DNA from: Nocardiopsis ganjiahuensis DSM 45031
GTDB lineage: Bacteria > Actinomycetota > Actinomycetes > Streptosporangiales > Streptosporangiaceae
NCBI RefSeq assembly: GCF_000341085.1
Contig: NZ_ANBA01000029.1
Coordinates: forward strand, 1-64,000
DNA: 64,000 nt
Direction: 5' to 3'
Positions 40,522 through 50,340 of this stretch are shown one piece after another (the first letter of the stretch is position 1; every line of letters starts with the position of its first letter). The position numbers and the translations under genes are program-made. The notes under the pieces are model-generated. The model was given only the letters and a program-made list of their open reading frames with translations. It made no database searches and was not told the origin of the DNA.

Positions 40522-41400
40522 TCAGACCGCGACGTGGGAGAGCGCGCTCGGATGGCGGCGCAGGAAACCCTCTATGGACTGTGCCGGATGCCCGGTCAGC
40601 TTCGGGACGGTGGGCGCGACCGTGTCCATCTCCCCGGCCGCGATCGCCGCGTACGAGGAGGCCCAGCCCTCGATCTCCCACTCTGCGGCCCCGGTGCCAC
40701 GGCGCGACTCCAGCGCTTCCTCCCAGGTCTCGGGCACGTACCGGATGCTCCGGCCGGTCAGCCGGCCCAGCTTCTCCACGGTGGCGCCCACCGACAGGGC
40801 CTCGGGCCCGGTCACGTCGTAGGTCGTCTCCTCGGAGGCGGCGACCACCACGGGGTCGGTCAGCACGGCCGTGGCCACGTCCGCCACGTCGTCCCGTGAG
40901 ACCCACGCGACCCTGCCGTCCCCGGCCGGCCCGCGCACCACGCCCTCGCCGTCCACCCAGTGGGGCAGCAGGTCCAGGTACAGGCTGGGTCTCAGGAACG
41001 TGTGCGAGACCCCCGTCGACCGGATGTGCGCCTCCGTGAAGAAGTGCGTACGGGCGAACGTGAACGTGGAGGCCGGGCCCGCGCCGAGGAACGACAGGTA
41101 CACGATCCTGGACACCCCTGCCCGGACCGCACCGTCCACCGCGCTCAGGTGGGTCTCCACCCGGTCCTCGGACTCGGTCGCCGAGACCAGGAAGAGCGTG
41201 TCCACGCCGCGGCAGGCCCGCTCGAAGGCGTCGGTGTCCTCGTAGACCGCCATCGCCGCGCTGCTCTCCGGGTACTCCGGCGCCCGGTTGATGTCACGCA
41301 CGATGAGGCGCTGCGCCAACCCGAGTCTCGCGATCCGGGCGGCCACACGCCCGCCCAGCGCACCGGTGGCCCCGGTCACCCCTATGGTGTGGTTTGTCAT
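40522..41400 (-). CDS. NmrA-like NAD(P)H-binding protein
   Basis: The 292-residue atypical short-chain dehydrogenase has GVTGATGALGGRVAARIA at its N-terminus and VSATES, YLSFLGAGPAST and FLRPSLYLDLLPHW blocks found in NmrA/QOR2-type proteins. The usual YxxxK pair is not obvious, so it may sense NADP(H) or reduce quinones. ATG at 41400 fits homologue length; ATG 41415 is an alternative. Function is not specific. Confidence 0.82.
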   Translation of the reverse strand: MTNHTIGVTGATGALGGRVAARIARLGLAQRLIVRDINRAPEYPESSAAMAVYEDTDAFERACRGVDTLFLVSATESEDRVETHLSAVDGAVRAGVSRIVYLSFLGAGPASTFTFARTHFFTEAHIRSTGVSHTFLRPSLYLDLLPHWVDGEGVVRGPAGDGRVAWVSRDDVADVATAVLTDPVVVAASEETTYDVTGPEALSVGATVEKLGRLTGRSIRYVPETWEEALESRRGTGAAEWEIEGWASSYAAIAAGEMDTVAPTVPKLTGHPAQSIEGFLRRHPSALSHVAV

Positions 41401-41483
41401 GTGATCGTCGCCCATGAAAACCCATCCTGGGGTACGAGTGGCCGTGGAGCGCTCATCGGCACGCCCCTTTTTGCGCCTGCCGG

Positions 41484-42770
41484 TCAGGGGGTGGTGCGCT
41501 CTTGGGACTCACCCTCCGGAGCCTTCCCGGGAGGGGGACCGGCCGCCCCGGCCGTGCGCCGGTAGGACAGCCTGCGCAGCAGGACCTCCGCCGGCCCGCG
41601 CCGGTCCGCGCGCTCCATCGCGTAGGCGGCGGCCACCGTCACCAGCCACACCCCGACCGCGTACAGGAACATCGTCCACGAGGACATGTGCGCGGCCAGC
41701 CCCAGACCCCAGGCGGCCAGGACCGGCGCGCACAGCACCGACTGGGCCAGGTAGGCGCTCAGGGAACGCTTCCCGGTGGCGCTCAGAGCGGTCACCACGA
41801 CCCCCGGGGTCCGACCCCGCTCCTGGAGGCGGTGGGCGATCAGTGCGATCAGCGCGACGTACCCGATCCCGCAGAACAGGCCGGTCAGCATGTGCGGCAT
41901 GGTCAGCATCTGCCCCTGGGTCGCGGACAGGTCCCACACCCCGATCTGGGCCAGAGCCATCGGCAGGCCGCCGAGCCAGCCGACCGAGATGCCCGTGACC
42001 GCCACCACGCGCAGCAGGTTCAGGTGCCGCCCGGGCTCCTCCAGGAAACGGCGGCGCGCGGCCCAGAAGCCGAGCAGGATCGCGGTGGGCACGGCCAGGC
42101 CCAGCAGCCCCTGGCCGACGGTGACGAGCGGCCAGGTCGCCACCCGCAGCAGCGCCGCGGAGACCAGGGACGGGTCGCCGATGTTGGCGGCGGTGGCGCT
42201 CATGTCGAAACCGCTCGTACCGGCGTCGGCCTCGCCCACGAACGGCAGGGCCAGCAGGCTGAACACGGCCAGCAGCGCCATGAGGCCGGTCAGCACACCG
42301 CCCCACACGAGCAGCGTCACGTCCCTGCGCCGGAAGAACAGCCATCCCAGGAGCAGCCCGGCCAGACCGTAGGCGCCGAGCACGTCACCCATCCACAGCA
42401 GCAGGGCGTGGAAGAAGCCGAAGGCGATCAGCCACAGGTTGCGGCGGCGCAGCAGCGCATTGACGCTCCGGGCGTCGACGCCGGCCGCCTCCTGGCGCCT
42501 GGCCAGCTGCACCATGCCGTAGCCGAACAGGAAGGCGAACATCGGATAGCTGCGCATGTCCACGGCCGCGACGGTGAAGAACTGCGCGGCGCTGTCCAGG
42601 GCGCCCCCGGGGTCGGGGTGCATGGTGGCCCCGCTGCTCGGCGCCGCCCACAGGTACCAGACCGAGTTGGCCAGGGCGATGAACAGCAGCATGAAGCCGC
42701 GCGCGAGGTCGGGGGCGAGTGCCCGATCGGCCGGGCCGGTCGGTCCGAGCACGGCGGTGTGTCTGGACAT
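41484..42770 (-). CDS. DUF418 family multi-pass membrane protein
   Basis: The 428-residue protein has about ten membrane helices and the DUF418 pattern: an N-terminal PDLARGFMLLFIALAN, FLFGYGMVQLARR, and a C-terminal region with GKRSLSAYLAQSVLCAP before the last helices. Family members are acyltransferase-3-like membrane proteins of unclear role. ATG at 42770 has GGAG seven bases upstream. It is a separate unit from the NmrA-like gene, with an 83-bp gap. Confidence 0.85.
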   Translation of the reverse strand: MSRHTAVLGPTGPADRALAPDLARGFMLLFIALANSVWYLWAAPSSGATMHPDPGGALDSAAQFFTVAAVDMRSYPMFAFLFGYGMVQLARRQEAAGVDARSVNALLRRRNLWLIAFGFFHALLLWMGDVLGAYGLAGLLLGWLFFRRRDVTLLVWGGVLTGLMALLAVFSLLALPFVGEADAGTSGFDMSATAANIGDPSLVSAALLRVATWPLVTVGQGLLGLAVPTAILLGFWAARRRFLEEPGRHLNLLRVVAVTGISVGWLGGLPMALAQIGVWDLSATQGQMLTMPHMLTGLFCGIGYVALIALIAHRLQERGRTPGVVVTALSATGKRSLSAYLAQSVLCAPVLAAWGLGLAAHMSSWTMFLYAVGVWLVTVAAAYAMERADRRGPAEVLLRRLSYRRTAGAAGPPPGKAPEGESQERTTP

Positions 42771-42856
42771 GGGAGGGCTCCGATCGAGATCTATCGTGAA
42801 TGTCGATTCAACTCGGAGCGGGGTGAAGGGCGCAACCCGGAAAGGGCATGGGAAAA

Positions 42857-42904
42857 CCCCCGAAGCAGCCAGGGAAAGCCCCTAGGGGCCTGGAACTTCG
42901 GGGG
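42857..42904 (-). terminator. Nested hairpin after the prenyl diphosphate synthase gene
   Basis: An outer CCCCCGAAG/CTTCGGGGG stem (42857-42865 with 42896-42904) encloses CCAGG/CCTGG and an inner GCCCCTAGGGGC palindrome. It lies 51 bp beyond the stop of the minus-strand idsA gene. Confidence 0.7.
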
Positions 42905-42954
42905 TCTCGGCTCAGCGACGGGAGCTCAGCGGCGGACCGGCCCGGTGGAAGGGG

Positions 42955-44031
42955 TCAGTGCGAGCGCCGCGTCGCGGCCACGACCAGATCACCGAGCGGG
43001 CCGCGGGCGGACTCGTCCAGCTCCGGGCTGTCCAGGGCGGCGACCGCCTGCTCCGCGTACTCGGAGACCATCGTCTCGCACGCGGCCAGGGCACCGGAGG
43101 ACTCGATCAGGGCGCACATCCACTCCACCGAGTCCACCTCGAGGTCGGGCGCGCCCAGCAGGGACCGGAAGCGCTCGGCGTCGGCCTCGCCGGAGCGGGC
43201 GAGCGTCTCGGCCACGACCAGGGTGCGCTTGCCCTCGCGCAGGTCGTCGCCGGCGGGCTTGCCCGTGGTGGACGGGTCGCCGAACACGCCGAGCACGTCG
43301 TCGCGCAGCTGGAAGGCGATCCCCAGAGGGATGCCGTAGTCGGTGTAGACACCGGCCAGTTCCTCGTGGCGCCCGGCGAGGGCGGCGCCCAGGTGCAGTG
43401 GGCGCTCCACCGTGTACTTCGCCGCCTTGTAACGCATCACCCGCAGGGCCGCCTCGCGGGTGGCCGTGCCCCGGACCTGCTCCAGGGTGTCCAGGTACTG
43501 CCCGGCCATCACCTCGGTGCGCATCGCGTCGAAGGGGGCCCGGCCGTCCCGGAGCGTGTTCGGGGAGAAGCCGCTCGCCTGGTACATCTCGTCGGACCAG
43601 GCCAGGCACAGGTCGCCGATGAGGATCGCGGCACCCTCGCCGAACCCCTCGCTGTCACCGCTCCAGCCCTGGTCCGCGTGGAGCTTGGCCATGCGCTTGT
43701 GCGTGGCGGGGCGTCCGCGCCGGGTGTCGCTGTTGTCGATCACGTCGTCGTGGACCAGCGCGCACGCCTGGAGGAACTCCAGGGAGGCCGCGGCCCGGAT
43801 CATCCGCTCGTCGCCGACGGCGCCGCCCGCCCCGCGCCATCCCCAGTACGCGAAGGTGGGGCGCAGGCGTTTGCCCCCGGAGACCATCACCTCCAGGGAG
43901 TCCATCGCCGGGGCCAGTTCCTCACCGATATCCAGCAGCAGCTCGCGGTGCGAGGCGCAGAAGGAGGTGAGTTCGCGGTCCACCTCGGAACGGATGACGG
44001 ACGTGGCGGAGGAAGAAGAGGAAGCGGCCAT
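42955..44031 (-). CDS. idsA: Polyprenyl (geranylgeranyl-type) diphosphate synthase
   Basis: The 358-residue trans-prenyltransferase elongates allylic diphosphates with IPP. The first Asp-rich motif is in LVHDDVIDNSDTRRGRP and the second in FQLRDDVLGVFGDPS; GGKRLRPTF is the IPP-binding start. Residues before the first Asp motif are bulky (LEFLQACAL), consistent with a C15-C20 product, though chain length is an inference. ATG at 44031 lies nine bases after a GATAAT -10-like element on the minus strand, implying a very short leader. Adjacent divergent metF parallels mycobacterial idsA2-metF. Confidence 0.92.
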   Translation of the reverse strand: MAASSSSSATSVIRSEVDRELTSFCASHRELLLDIGEELAPAMDSLEVMVSGGKRLRPTFAYWGWRGAGGAVGDERMIRAAASLEFLQACALVHDDVIDNSDTRRGRPATHKRMAKLHADQGWSGDSEGFGEGAAILIGDLCLAWSDEMYQASGFSPNTLRDGRAPFDAMRTEVMAGQYLDTLEQVRGTATREAALRVMRYKAAKYTVERPLHLGAALAGRHEELAGVYTDYGIPLGIAFQLRDDVLGVFGDPSTTGKPAGDDLREGKRTLVVAETLARSGEADAERFRSLLGAPDLEVDSVEWMCALIESSGALAACETMVSEYAEQAVAALDSPELDESARGPLGDLVVAATRRSH

Positions 44032-44250
44032 ACCCTGCACATTATCGGCTGCCCGCAGGGCGGCGTCCCCGTTCCGGGAGAGTGGTCCCGAGGGATTGAG
44101 GAGGGTCCCGTGAGACCACCCCTGTTCATCGTGAGAGACGGATGTCGCGAATAACGCGTTCTTCGTCTCGCATTCTGGAAAACGGAAGGTCACACTGTCA
44201 TCGGTCTCACAAGGTGGGATGCGGTGTCCGGGTGGGAGGAGGATCTCGCC

Positions 44251-44256
44251 TAAGGT
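44251..44256 (+). promoter_or_regulatory. metF: -10 element for a leaderless metF transcript
   Basis: TAAGGT fits TAnnnT and ends seven bases before the ATG at 44264. The only purine-rich run resembling a ribosome site, GGAGGAGG, is about 21 bases from the ATG, too far to act. Confidence 0.5.
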
Positions 44257-44263
44257 TGAAGGC

Positions 44264-45217
44264 ATGCTGGCTGCACCGACCCGCCCTGCGGCGCCCCGAA
44301 CCCCGGCCTCCAAGCCGCGTCATATCCGTGACCTGCTCGACTCGGGCGAGCCGATGTTCTCCTTCGAGTTCTTCCCGCCCCGGACGCCCGCGGCCAACGA
44401 ACGCCTGTGGCGTGCGATCCGCGAGATCGAGGCCCTGGGCCCGTCCTTCGTCTCCGTGACCTACGGCGCGGGCGGCAGCACCCGGGGCATGACGGTGGAG
44501 ACCACCGAGCGCATCGCCGCCGACACCACCCTGCTGCCCGTGGCCCACATGACGCTGGTGGACCACTCCGTCGCCGAGCTCCGCCACCTCATCGGCCGCC
44601 TGGCCGACGCGGGGGTGTCCAACATGCTGGCGGTGCGGGGGGACCCGCCCGGCGACCCCGACGGCGAGTGGGTCTCCCATCCCGAAGGGCTCACCTACGC
44701 CGAGGAGCTGGTCCGGCTCCTCAAGGAGAGCGGCGACTTCTGTGTGGGGGTGGCGGCCTTTCCCTACAAGCACCCCCGGTCCGCCGACGTGGAGACCGAC
44801 ACCGACTACTTCGTGCGCAAGTGCGAGGCGGGCGCGGACTACGCCATCACCCAGATGTTCTTCGACCCCGAGGACTACCTGCGTCTGCGCGACCGGGTGG
44901 CCGCCCGCGGCTGTGACGTCCCCCTCCTGCCCGAGGTCTTCCCCGTGGTGCGCACGTCCTTCATCCCGCGTTCGGAGCAGCTGTCGGGGGCACCGTTCCC
45001 GCGCGCCCTGGCGGAGAAGTTCGAGAGCTTCGGCGACGACACCGAGGCGGTGCGGGCCTTCGGCATCGAGTACGCCCAGCGCATGTGCGAGCGGCTGCTC
45101 GCCGAGGGCGCCCCGGGCATCCACTTCATCACCTCGAACCAGTCCACGGCCACCAGGCAGATCTATCGCGAGATCGCCGGTCCCCGGGTCCGACGAGCGG
45201 AAGCCGAGCGGCCATGA
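44264..45217 (+). CDS. metF: 5,10-methylenetetrahydrofolate reductase
   Basis: The 317-residue flavoprotein makes 5-methyltetrahydrofolate for methionine synthesis. [63 protein letters not shown] and [11 protein letters not shown] follow the family order. The ATG at 44264 is preferred; upstream sequence is open but lacks a signal. Its last 89 bp overlap, antisense, the 3' end of the convergent GNAT gene. It links to metK downstream in methionine/SAM metabolism but is not in the same operon. Confidence 0.95.
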   Translation: MLAAPTRPAAPRTPASKPRHIRDLLDSGEPMFSFEFFPPRTPAANERLWRAIREIEALGPSFVSVTYGAGGSTRGMTVETTERIAADTTLLPVAHMTLVDHSVAELRHLIGRLADAGVSNMLAVRGDPPGDPDGEWVSHPEGLTYAEELVRLLKESGDFCVGVAAFPYKHPRSADVETDTDYFVRKCEAGADYAITQMFFDPEDYLRLRDRVAARGCDVPLLPEVFPVVRTSFIPRSEQLSGAPFPRALAEKFESFGDDTEAVRAFGIEYAQRMCERLLAEGAPGIHFITSNQSTATRQIYREIAGPRVRRAEAERP

Positions 45218-45743
45218 TCGAGAAGGGCTGGTCGGGGGTGCCGGGGAACGAGAAGGACTCCAGCACCTCGACGAACCCGCACGAGCGGTAGAGGTGGCGC
45301 GCCGCGGAGGGCCCCGTACGCGTGGACAGCACCGCGGTGCGCTCCGGCCGCCCCGAGCACAGGGCGTGCAGGAGGGAGCGGCCGATGCCGCGGTTCTGCG
45401 CGTCCGGGTGCACGTGGACCTCGGCGATCTCCAGGGGATCGGTGAGGTAGCGGCGCACGTGCCGTGAACGGCCCCGGTCGCGCAGCCCCTCGGTGACGAC
45501 GTCGTGCCACCACTGCCCCGCGCGGCCGTGGAAAGCGTAGGCGAAACCGACGGGCTGTTCGTCGTTCAACGCCACCACGGACCTGAACCCGGGGTAGGCG
45601 GCGTGGCTGCCCATCACCGCGGCCCGCCCGGGGAGCTGCGCGGGCGGCGGACGCATGGCCGCCGCGTAGACCTCCAGGAGCGCGGGGACGGCGTGTGTGA
45701 ACGCTGGGGGGGCGAGTTCGCGTAACTCGGTGTCGGCTGCCAC
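45129..45743 (-). CDS. GNAT family N-acetyltransferase
   Basis: The 204-residue protein has the GNAT core: [22 protein letters not shown] is motif A with the acetyl-CoA loop RGIGR, and [22 protein letters not shown] is motif B. The last 30 or so residues ([20 protein letters not shown]) run antisense through the end of metF and look like chance extension. The GTG at 45743 is preceded six bases away by TAGGCT, a -10-type hexamer on the minus strand, so a leaderless message is likely. The substrate is unknown. Confidence 0.82.
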   Translation of the reverse strand: MAADTELRELAPPAFTHAVPALLEVYAAAMRPPPAQLPGRAAVMGSHAAYPGFRSVVALNDEQPVGFAYAFHGRAGQWWHDVVTEGLRDRGRSRHVRRYLTDPLEIAEVHVHPDAQNRGIGRSLLHALCSGRPERTAVLSTRTGPSAARHLYRSCGFVEVLESFSFPGTPDQPFSIMAARLPLVGPGDRRSRDRSAWWPWTGSR

Positions 45744-46099
45744 GTTCCCAGCCTAGGGCTTGGCGGCCCTCGGCGCCGGTCTTCCTGTGCGCCGGACCGA
45801 AGGGGCCGGGGTGCGCGCCGCCCCGGCCCTCGTGTGTCTCCTTGACGTCTCCCGGCCGGGGAGTGTTAACTGGTGCGAGTCGAACATCAGTTCGACGAGA
45901 TCCGCCGGTTCGGCCGGCGGACAGCGGCGCGGCCGGGTCGGGGAGGGGAAGCCCCTGCCCGGCCGCGCTCTTGACGGCACGTACGAAAGCTCTTCGGTCC
46001 GGACGAGGGCTCTTCCGCGCACACGAAAGCCGAGCACCCCGAGGGAGGGGAGCCCGGCTTCTGTGTGCGGGGCCGCGTGTGCGGCAGCGGTCCTGCTTC
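45744..46099. other. Intergenic region with bldD and GNAT control signals
   Basis: The gap has the GNAT -10 (TAGGCT, 45755-45750 on the minus strand), an 11-bp GCGCGGCCGGG/CCCGGCCGCGC hairpin (45927-45968) and, next to bldD, an imperfect terminator stem (46027-46060, AAGCCG/CGGCTT with CCCC/GGGG). No gene is supported. Confidence 0.55.
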
Positions 46100-46594
46100 T
46101 TAGAAGGCGTCGACGGCGCGACGGGCCTCCGGGTCGAGGACGCCCCAGTTGATGAGCTCCTCGGTCAGGTCCCCGGGGGACTTGTCGTAGATGACCGCGA
46201 GTGAGCGCAGGTCCTCCTGGCGGATGGACAGCACTCGCCCGTTGTAGTCGCCCCGCTGACTCTGGATGGTGGCGACGTAGCGGGAGAGCGGCCCGGCCTT
46301 CTCCTGCGGGAGCTGCTGCATGCGCTCCAGGTCGATGACCAGCTTGGGTGTCGGGCCCAGCGGGGTGGGTGCGGCGCCGCCGGGCAGCAGCTCCGACATG
46401 GGCACCCCGTAGAAGTCGGCCAGCTCGGCCAGCTTCTGCACGGTGACGGCGCGGTCGCCGCGCTCGTAGGAGCCCACCACGACGGCCTTCCAGCGTCCGT
46501 GGGACTTCTCCTCCACCCCGTGCAGGGAAAGGCCCTGCTGGGTGCGGATGGCACGCAGTCGCGCACCGAGGGACTTGGCGTATTCGGATGGCAT
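46100..46594 (-). CDS. bldD: BldD developmental master repressor
   Basis: The 164-residue regulator represses sporulation genes in vegetative growth when dimerised by tetrameric c-di-GMP. The N-terminal XRE helix-turn-helix reads GARLRAIRTQQGLSLHGVEE, followed by VVVGSYERGDRAVTV. The C-terminal domain keeps the c-di-GMP signature RGD-X8-RQED in SQRGDYNGRVLSIRQEDL. The start is ATG 46594 with GGGAG ten bases upstream. It lies divergently beside pyrR, as in Streptomyces. A TTAC-N5-GTGA site resembling the BldD box is at 46716-46728 upstream. Confidence 0.96.
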   Translation of the reverse strand: MPSEYAKSLGARLRAIRTQQGLSLHGVEEKSHGRWKAVVVGSYERGDRAVTVQKLAELADFYGVPMSELLPGGAAPTPLGPTPKLVIDLERMQQLPQEKAGPLSRYVATIQSQRGDYNGRVLSIRQEDLRSLAVIYDKSPGDLTEELINWGVLDPEARRAVDAF

Positions 46595-46963
46595 TTTCTT
46601 GTCGCTCCCGGCCGTGACGGTGGCTGGCGGAGTGGGGGAGACGTCCGCTCGTACTCGGCGGGCCGCCTGAGCGGTCCAGCGGATGGTCACGGGGTGCAAC
46701 CCCACCCGGTAGTGGTTACAGACAGTGACGGTAGAGGGGGGCTGGTGTCCAGGTCAAGCCGTTGGTGTGAAACGCGACTAATCAGTGGCCAAACCGTGCG
46801 TAGGTGAGACGCCTCTCATTTGGGGAGCAGTGGGGGCGAGTAGGGCACTCCTGGAGGGCGGAAAGCCCGCTCCTGCAGGGAATTTCGTGTTTCCCCCGAA
46901 TGGGGTGCGAATCCGTAGTGTCATGAAATCGATACTCTTAGTTGGGCAATCGATGGCATGCAG

Positions 46964-46979
46964 TGTGATGAGCATCACA
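46964..46979. promoter_or_regulatory. Crp-type palindrome upstream of the pyr operon
   Basis: TGTGATGAGCATCACA has the TGTGA-N6-TCACA form, with 7-bp inverted arms. Measured to a start inferred from the TAGCGT hexamer (about 47044), it is centred near -72, a position used by class I activators. The regulated promoter could instead be that of bldD. Confidence 0.6.
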
Positions 46980-47052
46980 TTCATGGTCTCACGGCGTGGA
47001 ACACGCCCGAGGGCTCCTCCGTCCGCGCTGGTAGCGTGGCTTCGATCGACAT

Positions 47053-47811
<759 letters not shown>

Positions 47812-47812
<1 letters not shown>

Positions 47813-48720
47813 TGCGCCACCTGCTCTCCACCGGCGACCTCAGCCGCGACGAGGCCACCCTCATCCTGGACACCGCCGCGGAGCTGGCCCAGGTCGGGGA
47901 CCGCTCCGTCAAGAAGCTCCCCACCCTGCGCGGCCGCACGGTGGTCAACCTCTTCTACGAGGACTCCACCCGCACCCGCACCTCGTTCGAGCTGGCGGCC
48001 AAGCGCCTGTCCGCCGACGTCATCAACTTCTCGGCCAAGGGATCCAGCGTCTCCAAGGGCGAGAGCCTCAAGGACACCGCGCTCACCCTCCAGGCCATGG
48101 GAGCCGACGCCGTCGTCATCCGGCACAGCGCCTCCGGTGCCGCGCACCGCCTGGCCAACTGGGTGGACGGCTCCGTCCTCAACGCGGGCGACGGCACCCA
48201 CGAACACCCCACACAGGCCCTGCTCGACGCCTACACCATGCGCGACCGCCTGGGCCGCCTGGAGGGCCTGCGCGTGGCGGTGGTCGGCGACATCCTGCAC
48301 AGCCGGGTCGCCCGCTCCAACGTGCTGCTGCTGACCACCCTGGGTGCGCACGTGACCCTGGTCGCGCCGCCCACCCTGCTTCCGGTCTCGGTGCACACCT
48401 GGTCGTGCGAGGTCTCCTACGACCTCGACGAGGTGCTGCCCAAGTCCGACGTGGTCATGATGCTGCGCGTCCAGGCCGAGCGCATGCGCGACTCCTTCTT
48501 CCCCTCCGTGCGTGAGTACAGCCGCAACTACGGGCTCGACGGAGAGCGCCTGGGCAAGATGCCCTCCGAGGCCATCGTCATGCACCCCGGCCCCATGGTC
48601 CGCGGCATGGAGATCTCGGCCGAGGTGGCCGACTCCCCCCGCTGCACCGTCACCGAGCAGGTCACCAACGGCGTCAGCCTGCGCATGGCCGTGCTCTACC
48701 TGCTGCTCGGCGGCTCCTAG
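47812..48720 (+). CDS. pyrB: Aspartate carbamoyltransferase catalytic subunit
   Basis: The 302-residue enzyme condenses carbamoyl phosphate and aspartate. [19 protein letters not shown] carries the carbamoyl-phosphate STRT site, with [42 protein letters not shown] and MHPGPMVRG in order. No pyrI regulatory gene is nearby. It is coupled to pyrR by a one-base stop/start overlap, and is followed by a 247-bp gap before pyrC. Confidence 0.96.
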
Positions 48721-48800
48721 CCGTGCTCGTCCCGGGCCTCCGCTTCGCTTCCGCCCCTGTTCGGGCGCCAGGAAGCAAGGCGGGGACCTTCGGCGCCTCC

Positions 48801-48831
48801 GGTGCGATGGCTCGTTCCTCGCCATCACACC
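48801..48831 (+). repeat. Stem-loop in the pyrB-pyrC gap
   Basis: GGTGCGATGGC (48801-48811) pairs with GCCATCACACC (48821-48831) with one mismatch and a 9-base loop. The 247-bp gap is otherwise GC-rich and empty, unusual inside this tightly packed operon. Confidence 0.5.
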
Positions 48832-48967
48832 TCCGGCACCTCCCCGGGTTTCTTGCGCCACCACCCGCCGACGCCCGAACGGGTGCCCGAACGCGCCCCC
48901 AGGCGCTCGCCGGCACCGACCGGGCCGCCCACGAATTCTCCACGAACACAAGAAAGCCGACACACCC

Positions 48968-50269
48968 ATGCCCGACACCAACGGACCGCACCTGATCCGC
49001 GGCGCCCGCCCGCTCGGCGGCGACCCCGTCGACCTGCTGTTCGTCGACGGCCGGATCGCCGCGATCGGCCCCGACCTGGAGGCCCCCGAGGGCGCCCGGA
49101 CCGTGGACGCCACCGGCCTGATCGCCCTGCCCGGACTCGTGGACCTCCACACCCACCTGCGCGAGCCCGGACGCGAGGACGCCGAGACCGTCGCCTCGGG
49201 CTCCCGCTCCGCAGCCATGGGCGGCTACACCTCCGTGCACGCCATGGCCAACACCGACCCCGTCGCCGACACCGCCGGCGTGGTCGAGCAGGTCTGGCGC
49301 CTGGGCCGCGAGGCCGGCTACTGCGACGTGCGCCCCGTCGGCGCCGTCACCGTCGGCCTCGCCGGCGAGCAGCTCTCCGAGATCGGCGCCATGGCCGACT
49401 CCGCCGCTCAGGTCCGGGTCTTCTCCGACGACGGCATCTGCGTCTCCGACGCCCTGCTCATGCGCCGGGCCCTGGAGTACGTCAAGGCCTTCGACGGTGT
49501 CATCGCCCAGCATGCCCAGGAGCCCCGCCTCACCGAGGGCGCCCAGATGAACGAGGGCTGCGTCTCCGACCGCCTCGGCCTGCCCGGCTGGCCCGCGGTC
49601 GCCGAGGAGGCGATCATCGCCCGCGACTGCCTGCTCGCCCAGCACGTCGGCTCGCGCCTGCACGTGTGCCACGTCTCCACCAAGGGTTCGGTGGACATCA
49701 TCCGCTGGGCCAAGGAGCGCGGCTGCGACGTCACCGCCGAGGTCACCCCCCACCACCTGCTCCTCACCGACGAACTGGTGGAGAGCTACGACCCGATCTA
49801 CAAGGTCAACCCGCCCCTGCGCACCGCCGAGGACGTCCAGGCGCTGCGCGAGGGCCTGGCCGACGGCACGATCGACATCGTCGCCACCGACCACGCCCCC
49901 CACCCCGTGGAGGCCAAGGAGACCGAGTGGTCCACGGCCGCCATGGGAATGGTCGGACTGGAGACCGCGTTGGCGGTCGTGCAGCGGACCATGGTCGACA
50001 CCGGGCTGCTCACCTGGGCGCAGGTCGCCGACCGCATGTCCACCGCGCCCGCCCGCATCGGCCGGGTCGACGGACACGGCCGTGAACTGGCCGTCGGCGA
50101 GCCCGCCAACGTCGTCCTGTACGACCCCGCGGCGCCGGTCGAGATCGACGGCGGGGCCATGGTCACCAAGAGCAGCAACACCCCCTTCCGGGGCATGACC
50201 CTGCCCGGCGGGGTCCGCGCCACGTTCCTGCGCGGCGTGCCCACCGTCCTGGAGGGGAAGATCAAGTGA
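48968..50269 (+). CDS. pyrC: Dihydroorotase
   Basis: The 433-residue amidohydrolase closes carbamoyl aspartate to dihydroorotate. The zinc His pair is in [12 protein letters not shown]; the later metal ligands are in [16 protein letters not shown] and [12 protein letters not shown], with [11 protein letters not shown]. It is a type I (long) dihydroorotase. The ATG at 48968 begins the conserved protein; its ribosome site is an AAGAAAG-like run only. Its stop lies 71 bp before the carA start chosen here. Confidence 0.95.
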   Translation: MPDTNGPHLIRGARPLGGDPVDLLFVDGRIAAIGPDLEAPEGARTVDATGLIALPGLVDLHTHLREPGREDAETVASGSRSAAMGGYTSVHAMANTDPVADTAGVVEQVWRLGREAGYCDVRPVGAVTVGLAGEQLSEIGAMADSAAQVRVFSDDGICVSDALLMRRALEYVKAFDGVIAQHAQEPRLTEGAQMNEGCVSDRLGLPGWPAVAEEAIIARDCLLAQHVGSRLHVCHVSTKGSVDIIRWAKERGCDVTAEVTPHHLLLTDELVESYDPIYKVNPPLRTAEDVQALREGLADGTIDIVATDHAPHPVEAKETEWSTAAMGMVGLETALAVVQRTMVDTGLLTWAQVADRMSTAPARIGRVDGHGRELAVGEPANVVLYDPAAPVEIDGGAMVTKSSNTPFRGMTLPGGVRATFLRGVPTVLEGKIK

Positions 50270-50340
50270 GTCCAGACCGAGCAAGCACAGAGAACGCAGT
50301 GAACGCCCAGGCCAGTCCTGGTGCGGCAGAGGGGGGAAAC

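Noticed and set aside
50266-50340. N-terminal extension of carA from a GTGA overlap with pyrC
   Set aside because: The 25 codons have poor G/C third positions and are not part of the family, while GTG 50341 has its own strong ribosome site.
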